33,898 bases of DNA from an uncultured Clostridia bacterium. GTDB lineage: Bacteria > Bacillota > Clostridia > Christensenellales > UBA1750. Under the pieces are notes generated by a model, which was not told the origin of the DNA, did not search any database, and saw nothing but the letters and a program-made list of their open reading frames with translations. Positions 28,296-33,898 of the stretch are shown here, piece by piece; the stretch's first letter is position 1, and every line of letters begins with the position of its first letter. Made by a program: the position numbers and the translations under genes. The DNA lies in NCBI GenBank assembly GCA_944383925.1, contig CALWRM010000153.1, positions 1-33,898 of the forward strand, in the 5' to 3' direction.

Positions 28296-28326
28296 AAACG
28301 AATATGCTTCAAATATAAACGAATAT
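28296..28326. promoter_or_regulatory. Direct repeats, possible operator between noc and queT
   Basis: AAACGAATAT occurs at 28296-28305 and 28317-28326, exactly 21 bp (two helical turns) apart, in the AT-rich divergent space between noc and queT. A dimeric regulator could bind both on one face. No regulator is known. The rest of 28,179-28,483 shows no gene. Confidence 0.4.
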
Positions 28327-28471
28327 AGATGCAAATGCTGGGCGAAACCTCGAAGGAAAGGGCGTAAAATAGAAAAAGAAAATCGGAAGGAGGCTTGGCG
28401 AACCGGGGGCGTAAGGAAGGGTTCCTGGTTGCTGCACAAGGATTTAACTGTTCAAACGCACCACTTGGTTA

Positions 28472-28522
28472 TATACTAGAGACCATGGCGGTTCTCCCAC
28501 CCGCCCTATCAAAAGGAAAGGA
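28472..28522 (+). promoter_or_regulatory. queT promoter -10 and probable preQ1-I riboswitch
   Basis: TATACT (28472-28477) is a good -10. Just after it GGCGG (28487-28491) pairs with CCGCC (28500-28504) around the loop TTCTCCCAC. An A-rich tail, CTATCAAAAGGAAAGGA, contains the ribosome-binding site. The order of short GC stem, C-rich loop and A-rich tail ending in the Shine-Dalgarno fits class I preQ1 riboswitches, in which the tail folds back into a pseudoknot; UCC in the loop can pair with GGA in the tail. The location before a QueT transporter supports it. The exact consensus is imperfect. Confidence 0.5.
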
Positions 28523-28532
28523 TCTGTTTGCT

Positions 28533-29039
28533 ATGCTTCAACAAATCAAGCGTAATCCCTTGGTTCGCCGCGTGGTGCTGGGCGGGGTAATCGCCGCAGC
28601 CTACGCGGTTTTATGTCTGCTTTTACAGCCCATCTCCTTTGAGGCGGTGCAGTTCCGCCTTTCCGAGGCGCTGTGCATCCTGCCGTTGTTCTTCCCGGAA
28701 GCGGTTGCCGGCCTGTTCGTGGGCTGCTTGCTGTCCAATTTGCTGGGGGGCGTCGGCATACTGGACATCGTCTTCGGATCTCTGGCCACGCTGCTGGCCG
28801 CTTGGGCGACGAGAAGGCTGCGGCGTTTCCCCCTATTGGCGCTCCTTCCGCCGGTGTTGGTGAATGCGGTGGTGATCGGCCTGGTGCTCTACTATGCGGC
28901 AGGCACGCCCCTGCTGGCGGGTATGGGATCCATTTTTGTGTCCCAAGCGGCGGTGTGTTATCTGGTGGGTTATCCGCTGTATCTGTTGCTTCGTAGATAC
29001 CGTTTCTTCCAAACCGAACAGACGGAACAAAAGAATTGA
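28533..29039 (+). CDS. queT: QueT-family queuosine precursor transporter
   Basis: This 168-residue membrane protein belongs to the QueT family (COG4708), the substrate-binding (S) component of an ECF-type transporter for a queuosine precursor such as preQ1. Five or so hydrophobic helices are visible, including GVIAAAYAVLCLLL and PEAVAGLFVGCLLSNLLGG, with the family-typical FEAVQFRLSEALCILPLF between them. The ATG at 28533 has AAAGGA 10 bp upstream, within the probable riboswitch tail; the frame is open further left, but through non-coding leader. It is divergent from noc. The ECF energising module is not in this window. Confidence 0.9.
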   Translation: MLQQIKRNPLVRRVVLGGVIAAAYAVLCLLLQPISFEAVQFRLSEALCILPLFFPEAVAGLFVGCLLSNLLGGVGILDIVFGSLATLLAAWATRRLRRFPLLALLPPVLVNAVVIGLVLYYAAGTPLLAGMGSIFVSQAAVCYLVGYPLYLLLRRYRFFQTEQTEQKN

Positions 29040-29146
29040 CCGGTTGCTATGGAGGGGAGCCGCCGCGCAAGGGTGGGATGAGCGCGGCGGCTCCCTTTAA
29101 ATATGCGGCTGAAAGGTTGGAATTGCCGGGTGGTATGGAAAGGAAA

Positions 29147-29352
29147 GGAAGCGAGACCCAAGGCTGAAGGGGGAGACCCCCTTCAGACATCCCCCCGTGC
29201 GAGGCGGAACCGGCTGCGCAGAGAGGAATCGGTTACGAAAGAGGAAAGGAAGGCGCGCGTAGGCCGCCGCCTGCCGGTTGGCCCAGGCCAGTGCCAGAGT
29301 AGCTGCGCCGCGAGACGCAAGAGGCGGCGAGCCCGTTCCCCGGGCTGCCGCC
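29147..29352 (-). repeat. About 190-205-bp repeat R, copy 3 (inverted)
   Basis: This copy is in inverted orientation to copies 1 and 2. On the minus strand it carries the same blocks (GAACGGGCTCGCCGCCTCTT, CTGGCCTGGGCCAACCGGC, GCGCAGCCGGTTCCGCCTCG, CTGAAGGGGG). It also shares with copy 1 the extra outer block CCCGGGGAACGGG. Together the copies bracket parB-parA-noc-queT. Confidence 0.85.
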
Positions 29353-29371
29353 CCTTGCGTCTGGAAAAAGG

Positions 29372-29398
29372 AAAGGCCCGCCGGGAGGCGGGCCTTTT
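29372..29398. terminator. Bidirectional-looking terminator
   Basis: The perfect 11-bp stem AAAGGCCCGCC/GGCGGGCCTTT (29372-29382 with 29387-29397) has a GGGA loop. T follows on the plus strand, and TTTCC on the minus strand past the zinc-ribbon gene. Confidence 0.75.
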
Positions 29399-29433
29399 GA
29401 ACGTAAGCGCGGGTGGGGGGAAAGGCGGTCAGC

Positions 29434-29580
29434 TCAATCCTTCTTCGCATCCTCGTCCGCGGGTTCCGTTTCTTTTTTGGGAATCATGTGATGGGTGGGG
29501 GCATAGCAAAAGGGGCAAAGGGCCGGTTGTTGTTCGGCCTTGACCTCGAAGCCGCATTTGGTACAAACCCAGGTGGTCAT
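29434..29580 (-). CDS. 48-residue zinc-ribbon / rubredoxin-like protein
   Basis: This very short gene encodes 48 residues beginning MTTWVCTKCGFEVKAEQQ. Two CxxC pairs (C6-C9 in CTKC and C22-C25 in CPFC) form a compact rubredoxin-like zinc or iron knuckle. The C-terminus is charged and ends in EDAKKD. AGGAGG lies 8 bp before the ATG, and a terminator follows the stop, so it looks like a real gene despite its size. It is the last gene downstream of the hydroxyacid dehydrogenase. The function is unknown; electron transfer or structural metal binding are both possible. Confidence 0.8.
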   Translation of the reverse strand: MTTWVCTKCGFEVKAEQQPALCPFCYAPTHHMIPKKETEPADEDAKKD

Positions 29581-29657
29581 GAAAGGCGCCTCCTCATAGT
29601 TCTCATGGGATTTCCGCGATGGGGGGAGATGTGGAAAGGGTGGAAAGGGCGTCTACG

Positions 29658-30626
29658 TCAATAGCGCCAGGCGGCATTGACGGCGCCCGGAAGGGGCTTG
29701 CCATCCAGGAAGGCCTGGAGGTTTTCCGCAAACCACTCGGCGTGGCGCTGCAAGCTGGCGTAGAGGCCCGCGTAATGGGGGGTAATGAGCACGTTTTCCA
29801 TGCGCCAGAGGGGGTGGTCGGCGGGCAAGGGTTCCGGATCGGTGACGTCCATGGCGGCGAAGGCCAGGCGGCCGGAGGCCAGGGCTTCGGTCATGGCCTG
29901 GGTATCGACGATGGAACCCCGGCCGATGTTCACCAAGCCGGCGCCCGGGCGCAGCTGCTGGAACTGTTCCCGGCCGATCAGGCCCTTGGTATAGGGGCTT
30001 CCGGGCAGGCAGACCAGCACATAATCCGCGCGTTCCAGGGCGGAGCGCAGGCCCTCGGGCCCGGTGAGGATTTCGTCGTAGGGGGCGAAGACGGGGCAAG
30101 GGTTGAGCTTATAGCCCAGCAGGCGGGCGGGGCCAAAGGCCTTGAGGGCGCGGGCGGCGTGGTTGCCGATGTCGCCGGTGCCGAGGATCGCGATGGTGGA
30201 GCCATGGATCTGGCCCAGCACGCGGATCTCGTCGGTGGCCCAGCGGCCGCTGGGCATCACCTGGGCGCTCTTGACCAGCCCGCGCAGGCAGGCCAACAGC
30301 AGGGCCACGGTATGCTCTCCCAAGGTTACGTTATACACCCCCGCGCCGTTGGTGAAGGGGAAACCCGGGCCGAACTTTTGCTCGATGGCCTCCAGATAGC
30401 CGTCGATGCCGGCGGACATGGTATGGATGTAGCGGCAGTTTTCCAGGTACTGGATCTGGTTGCTGCCGCCGTAATTGAACAGCACCTCGCAGGTGGCCAG
30501 CTCCTCCTTGGGAGGAAGCTGCTTGCGGGCATAGGAGCGGAAGCGGAACTGGGGAAAGCGCTCCTCCAGCCAGCGCAGCTGGGGTTCCTGGAGCGTGGTG
30601 CTCATGACGATGAGGCGGTCCTGCAT
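29658..30626 (-). CDS. D-isomer-specific 2-hydroxyacid dehydrogenase family protein
   Basis: This 322-residue NAD(P)-dependent dehydrogenase reduces 2-oxoacids to D-2-hydroxyacids or the reverse. The Rossmann loop is GTGDIG (149-154). The catalytic triad is visible as R236 (NIGRGSIVD), E265 (DPEPLP) and H284 (TPHYAG). The pattern fits glyoxylate/hydroxypyruvate reductase-like members rather than SerA, as there is no ACT domain. AAAAGGAG lies 10 bp before the ATG at 30626. It follows the short-chain dehydrogenase but is separated from it by a strong hairpin. The physiological substrate is unknown. Confidence 0.9.
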   Translation of the reverse strand: MQDRLIVMSTTLQEPQLRWLEERFPQFRFRSYARKQLPPKEELATCEVLFNYGGSNQIQYLENCRYIHTMSAGIDGYLEAIEQKFGPGFPFTNGAGVYNVTLGEHTVALLLACLRGLVKSAQVMPSGRWATDEIRVLGQIHGSTIAILGTGDIGNHAARALKAFGPARLLGYKLNPCPVFAPYDEILTGPEGLRSALERADYVLVCLPGSPYTKGLIGREQFQQLRPGAGLVNIGRGSIVDTQAMTEALASGRLAFAAMDVTDPEPLPADHPLWRMENVLITPHYAGLYASLQRHAEWFAENLQAFLDGKPLPGAVNAAWRY

Positions 30627-30675
30627 GGCAAAAACTCCTTTTCTGTTTATAGGGAGGTTGTGAAACGGTGAAAGA

Positions 30676-30708
30676 GCGCCCGCCCGGTTTTAAGTCCGGG
30701 GCGGGCGC
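30676..30708 (-). terminator. Intrinsic terminator after the short-chain dehydrogenase
   Basis: GCGCCCGCCCGG (30676-30687) and CCGGGGCGGGCGC pair around TTTTAAGT. On the minus strand TCTTTC follows. It lies 17 bp past the SDR stop. Confidence 0.7.
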
Positions 30709-30724
30709 AGAAGGCCTGTTGTCG

Positions 30725-31510
30725 CTACCAGGCGGTGTAGCCGCCGTCCACGGTGAACACCGAGGCGTTGACGAAGGAAGAGGCGTCGGAAAGCAGGTAC
30801 ACGGCCAGGGGGCCGAGCTCCTCGGGTTCGCCGGGCCTATCCGTGGGGGACATGGCCATCCAGGTCTTGACCATGTCGCCGCCCTCGGCGAAGATGGAGG
30901 CGGTCATGTCGGTGCGCATATAGCCGGGGGCGATGGTGTTCACACGCACGCCCTTGCGGGCCCATTCGGTGCCCAGGGACTTGGTCAGGTGCATGACGCC
31001 TGCCTTGGAGGCGTTGTAGGCGCACTGGCCCTGGGGGGTGTTGACGATGATGGCGGACATGGAGGAGATGTTGACGATGGTGCCCTTGCCGGCCGCCAGC
31101 ATCTGCCGGCCCACGGCCTTGGACATGAGGAAGACGCCGTTGAGGTTGACGTCCACCACCTTGAACCAATCGGCATAGGCCATGTTCTCCGCGTCCTCAT
31201 GGACGCAGATGCCCGCGTTGTTGATGAGGCAATCGAGATGGCCGAAGCGCGCCATCGCCTCCTCGACCAGATGGTTCACCGAGTCCTCCTTGGTGACGTC
31301 CGTCTGGATGGCGCAGGCCCGGACGCCGCTGTCCTTGGCGATGGAGGCGGCGCTCTGCTCGGCCAACGGCTGGTTGATGTCGGCCAGGATGATGTCCGCG
31401 CCGGCATCGGCCACAGCCCTGGCCATGGCCAGGCCCAGGCCCTGGGCGCCGCCGGTGACGATGCAGGTCTTGCCGCTAAGATCGAACTTCTTTGCCAGTC
31501 TTTCCTTCAT
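30725..31510 (-). CDS. Short-chain dehydrogenase/reductase
   Basis: This 261-residue classical SDR has the cofactor loop TGGAQGLG (19-26), NNAG (97-100) and the catalytic set N122, S149/S150, Y165 and K169 (YNASK). The C-terminal VDGGYTAW is usual. D44 after the second strand (LADIN) points to NAD(H) preference. I chose the ATG at 31510, which has GGGAGGGG 7 bp upstream, over one six codons earlier. Nearby sugar- or hydroxyacid-type enzymes suggest oxidation of a polyol or sugar acid, but the substrate is not determined. Confidence 0.9.
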   Translation of the reverse strand: MKERLAKKFDLSGKTCIVTGGAQGLGLAMARAVADAGADIILADINQPLAEQSAASIAKDSGVRACAIQTDVTKEDSVNHLVEEAMARFGHLDCLINNAGICVHEDAENMAYADWFKVVDVNLNGVFLMSKAVGRQMLAAGKGTIVNISSMSAIIVNTPQGQCAYNASKAGVMHLTKSLGTEWARKGVRVNTIAPGYMRTDMTASIFAEGGDMVKTWMAMSPTDRPGEPEELGPLAVYLLSDASSFVNASVFTVDGGYTAW

Positions 31511-31597
31511 ATTGGTCCCCTCCCGCATGGATGTAGGTTTGTTTGTTTTCTTAAGTTGTGGAAAAGGGATGGCCGGGGGAGCCGGGCCTTCCGGCCG

Positions 31598-32401
31598 TCA
31601 GATCACCTGCACCTCGCCGTCCACCTCCACCCAAAGGGGCGTGTTGGTGGGGTTGACCAGCTTGCCGCCCTGCACCTTCAGCTCCCGCATGGCCGTCAGG
31701 TAGCGGCAAATCTGTAGGTTGGTGGCGTACCAGGTGTCCTCCTTGCCGGAGACGAGGGTCAACAGATCCTCCATGTTGTCCCAGTTGTTGTCCACGTCGA
31801 ATTCATAGCTGTGGCCCCAAACATAGAACAGGGCCAGCTCCTGGTCGGTGGAAAGGAATTCCTGGGCCAGGGGAAGCAGGCCGGGGTAGTTGTGGTGGCA
31901 GCTGGAATCCCAGGCGTAGAACTCGTCGGGGATGGAAAAATCCAAGGTCTGCTTGGTGGTTCGGGCGTAGAGGATGCCCTCCTTTTCCAGGATGGCGGGG
32001 ATGCGGTGGTCATAGGTGCCGAAGGGATAGGCCATGCCCTCCACCACGGCGCCGAAACGGTCCTCCAGGGCGCGCTTGTCGTTGCGCACCTCGGCGATGA
32101 TCTCGGCCGGGCTGAGGGACTCCAGATGGGGATGGTTGACCGTGTGCACGGCCACCTCGTGGCCGGCGTACAGGGCCACGATCTCCTCGGCGGGCAGGTG
32201 GCGGATCTCCAGACCGCAGGCATGGGTCCAGCCGTTGGCATAGGATTGTCTGCCGGAATTGAGGTTGAAGGTGGCCTTGACCTTATACTGGTTGAACAGC
32301 GCCACCAGCCTGCGGTCCTGGCAAATGCCGTCGTCGTAGCTCAAGGTAAAGGCCTTGCGCTTCGCGCCGGGGTATAGGCAGAAAATATCCATCTGTCGCA
32401 T
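31598..32401 (-). CDS. Polysaccharide deacetylase (NodB/CE4 family)
   Basis: This 267-residue metal-dependent deacetylase has the NodB motif 1 LSYDDG (D23 base, D24 metal ligand) and the metal histidines H86 and H90 in VAVHTVNHPHL. YPFGTYDH matches the motif with the catalytic groove. There is no signal peptide or membrane anchor, so it may act on small intracellular substrates rather than peptidoglycan (inference). The start is the ATG at 32401 or the one at 32392; AAAGGA lies just before both. A terminator from the signal peptidase gene precedes it and a GC-rich hairpin follows. Confidence 0.88.
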   Translation of the reverse strand: MRQMDIFCLYPGAKRKAFTLSYDDGICQDRRLVALFNQYKVKATFNLNSGRQSYANGWTHACGLEIRHLPAEEIVALYAGHEVAVHTVNHPHLESLSPAEIIAEVRNDKRALEDRFGAVVEGMAYPFGTYDHRIPAILEKEGILYARTTKQTLDFSIPDEFYAWDSSCHHNYPGLLPLAQEFLSTDQELALFYVWGHSYEFDVDNNWDNMEDLLTLVSGKEDTWYATNLQICRYLTAMRELKVQGGKLVNPTNTPLWVEVDGEVQVI

Positions 32402-32449
32402 CGTCCTTTCTTGGTGAGGATGTTTTCGCGCGTAAAGGGGCGCGGGGCG

Positions 32450-32470
32450 AAAACGGTCAATGCTTGACCG
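32450..32470 (-). terminator. Intrinsic terminator after the tandem signal peptidases
   Basis: The 7-bp stem CGGTCAA/TTGACCG with a 3-nt loop is followed on the minus strand by TTTTCG, 12 bp past the signal peptidase stop. Confidence 0.65.
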
Positions 32471-32482
32471 GATTGCGGGCGT

Positions 32483-33025
32483 TTAGGCGAACCAGCGGAA
32501 GCGGTCGAAGGGAAACACCGCGCCGAGCACGTAGCCATGGAGCTGGTCGCGGGACAGCGGCCCGATGGAGCGGCTGTCCAGGGACACGGCGCGGTTATCG
32601 CCCATGACGAAATACTGGTCCTCCTCCAGCTGGATGGAAAGGCTCTCCTCCGAGGGATAGACCACATAGGTCTCGTCCAGGGCCTGGCCGTCGATGTAAA
32701 CCCGGCCCGATTCGATTTGCAACGTCTCGCCAGGCAGGCCGACGACGCGCTTGACGAAGAGCTTTTCGCCCTGGCCGGGATAATGACAGGTGACGATGTC
32801 GCCCCGCTGGGGCTCGGCGATGCGGTAATGCAGGACCGATACGGCCAGCCATTGGCCATCCTGCAGGGTCTCCAGCATGGAGGTCTCGCTGACGGTGGCG
32901 AAGGTGAAGACGTAGTTGTGCAGCAAGAGCACGGCCACGATGGGGATGGCAAAGGTCAGCACCCACTCCAGGATTTCCCGCTGCACGCTTTTTTTCGGCC
33001 TTTCGGTTTTTTGTTGCTTGACCAT
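32483..33025 (-). CDS. lepB: Signal peptidase I (second of a tandem pair)
   Basis: This 180-residue type I signal peptidase is anchored by one N-terminal membrane helix (residues 20-41) and cleaves signal peptides outside the membrane. The Ser-Lys dyad is S49 (SETSML) and K92 (FVKRVVGLPGE). Box E reads GDNRAVSLDSRSIGP. The fold has the usual short Gram-positive catalytic domain. It starts 6 bp after the stop of the other signal peptidase gene and is its paralogue, so they share a transcript. Confidence 0.94.
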   Translation of the reverse strand: MVKQQKTERPKKSVQREILEWVLTFAIPIVAVLLLHNYVFTFATVSETSMLETLQDGQWLAVSVLHYRIAEPQRGDIVTCHYPGQGEKLFVKRVVGLPGETLQIESGRVYIDGQALDETYVVYPSEESLSIQLEEDQYFVMGDNRAVSLDSRSIGPLSRDQLHGYVLGAVFPFDRFRWFA

Positions 33026-33031
33026 GTGCGC

Positions 33032-33646
33032 TTAACCACCTTCCTGCTGGGCGGCCCCGTCCACCAGGCGCAGCTGGTCGAAGGGGTAGAGCACCGCGAA
33101 CACCCTTCCCTCCAGCAGATCCAGGGGTAGGGCGCCCTCGGCGCGGGAATCGTGGGAGTTGGCGCGGTTATCGCCCATGACGAATACGCAGCCCTCCGGC
33201 ACCTGGTAGGGGCCAAAGTCGCTGTAGGCCTTGTAGACGATGTACTCCTCCTGCAAGGCTTGGCCGTTGAGGAAGGTGACGCCGTCCTGGATTTGCAGCC
33301 GGTCGCCGGCGACGGCCACGATGCGCTTGACATAGTTCTTGGAATCGTTGGGGTAATGGCATATGACGATATCGCCGCGCTGGGGGTCGGCCAGCGCATA
33401 GCGGAGCCTGTCCACGGCCACGATCTGGTGGTCATGCAGGGTTTCCTCCATGGAGGAACCGGAAACGATGGTCAGCATGAACACATAGTGGCGAATCAGC
33501 AGGGCAGCCAGCACCACCGCCACCAGCTCGATGACAAAGCGCAGGTTTTCGCGCTTTTTCTTCTCCCGCTGCCTGCGGGCCTCCACGCGGGAGGCGTCTT
33601 CCTGGGCCTCGGCCTGCGCCGGATAGGCCTGCTTGCTCTCATCCAT
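33032..33646 (-). CDS. lepB: Signal peptidase I (first of a tandem pair)
   Basis: This 204-residue type I signal peptidase has a charged cytoplasmic N-terminus rich in Glu, Arg and Lys (residues 1-34), longer than that of its neighbour, and one membrane helix (36-58). The dyad is S65 (SGSSMEETL) and K107 (YVKRIVAVAGD). Box E is GDNRANSHDSRAEG. The start overlaps the end of the DUF951 gene by 8 bp, so translation is coupled. Its divergence from the downstream paralogue suggests different substrate sets. Confidence 0.94.
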   Translation of the reverse strand: MDESKQAYPAQAEAQEDASRVEARRQREKKKRENLRFVIELVAVVLAALLIRHYVFMLTIVSGSSMEETLHDHQIVAVDRLRYALADPQRGDIVICHYPNDSKNYVKRIVAVAGDRLQIQDGVTFLNGQALQEEYIVYKAYSDFGPYQVPEGCVFVMGDNRANSHDSRAEGALPLDLLEGRVFAVLYPFDQLRLVDGAAQQEGG

Positions 33647-33839
33647 TGGCTTCCTCCGGGCCGTGCGCGAGGATCTTTTTGAGGCGCTTTTCGAATTCCG
33701 GCCTTTCCAGCATCACGATGCGGCCGCAGCCCTGGCACTTGATCTTGATGTCCGCGCCCACGCGGATGATGGTCCAGCGGTCGGTGCCGCAGGGGTGTTT
33801 TTTCTTGGTCTGAACCAGGTCGCCCAAGCGAAGATCCAT
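33639..33839 (-). CDS. DUF951 family small protein
   Basis: This 66-residue basic protein of the DUF951 family is widespread in Firmicutes and often encoded near parB or the origin. The family pattern is clear: LRLGDLVQTKKKHPCGTDRW, then RVGADIKIKCQGCGRIVML with a CxxC pair. HPCG and CQGC could form a metal-binding knuckle. The function is not established. AGGAGGTG lies about 12 bp before the ATG. It is first in a unit with the two signal peptidases. Confidence 0.9.
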   Translation of the reverse strand: MDLRLGDLVQTKKKHPCGTDRWTIIRVGADIKIKCQGCGRIVMLERPEFEKRLKKILAHGPEEANG

Positions 33840-33877
33840 GGCGCGCCACCCACCTCCTGCTCTTAAAAATCCAATCC

Positions 33878-33883
33878 ATTATA
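33878..33883 (-). promoter_or_regulatory. -10 element for the DUF951-signal peptidase operon
   Basis: TATAAT preceded by TG (TGGTATAAT on the minus strand) lies about 40 bp upstream of the DUF951 start. A -35 element at 17-bp spacing would lie just beyond the right end of the window. Confidence 0.6.
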
Positions 33884-33898
33884 CCATGGAAGGCCGCA

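Noticed and set aside
28212-28439. Leftward 75-codon frame upstream of noc
   Set aside because: It covers the AT-rich divergent regulatory region, has no clear ribosome-binding site and resembles no family.
31557-31565. DnaA box upstream of the short-chain dehydrogenase
   Set aside because: A single TTTTCCACA match without neighbours is expected by chance.

Overview
The window looks like chromosomal DNA from a GC-rich member of the Clostridia (Firmicutes), and most of it appears to be origin-proximal. The evidence is the gene set: remB-gyrB-gyrA, noc-parA-parB, DUF951, a T-box-controlled short-type proS, AzlCD, two-part ThrE exporters, a flavin reductase-rubredoxin fusion and strong AGGAGG ribosome-binding sites. 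No rRNA, tRNA, CRISPR or transposase gene was seen.

Layout. From 1 to 9.3 kb there are leftward genes: a PHP-domain protein and a MalY/PatB-type lyase in one operon, a Gfo/Idh/MocA oxidoreductase, asnS, and a membrane protein preceded by a small AT-rich island. That island holds a broken secreted-peptide gene, a consensus promoter and an XRE regulator with a stop codon near its start. An unknown rightward gene lies at 6.6 kb. Two intergenic spaces are filled by tandem arrays, one of about 65 bp period (1-430) and one of about 145 bp period (2.6-3.7 kb). From 9.4 to 14.3 kb runs the leftward remB-gyrB-gyrA operon. Where dnaA-dnaN-recF would normally follow there is instead 1.2 kb of hairpin-rich repeats.

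From 15.5 to 25 kb the genes point rightward: flavin reductase-rubredoxin, a GNAT protein, a DnaA-box cluster with a DnaA-trio-like tract at 16,989-17,259 (candidate oriC), a DUF4091/GH123-like protein, the thrE(two-part)-azlC-azlD-threonine aldolase cluster, then proS behind a T-box leader. Gene direction switches between 14.3 and 15.5 kb, close to the candidate origin, as expected for leading-strand genes on both sides.

From 25.4 to 29.1 kb a segment carries parB, parA and noc (leftward) and queT (rightward), with two parS sites. One parS is nested in a perfect inverted repeat. This segment is bracketed by inverted copies of a roughly 190-bp repeat, so it could flip; noc-parA-parB point toward the candidate origin, opposite to the usual Firmicutes arrangement. 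From 29.4 to 33.9 kb leftward genes encode a 48-residue zinc-ribbon protein, a D-2-hydroxyacid dehydrogenase, a short-chain dehydrogenase, a polysaccharide deacetylase, two tandem signal peptidases and DUF951.

The best candidates for something new are the invertible-looking noc-parAB-queT segment with its hairpin-nested parS, the origin separated from dnaA, the long-period tandem arrays, and the AT-rich secreted-peptide locus.
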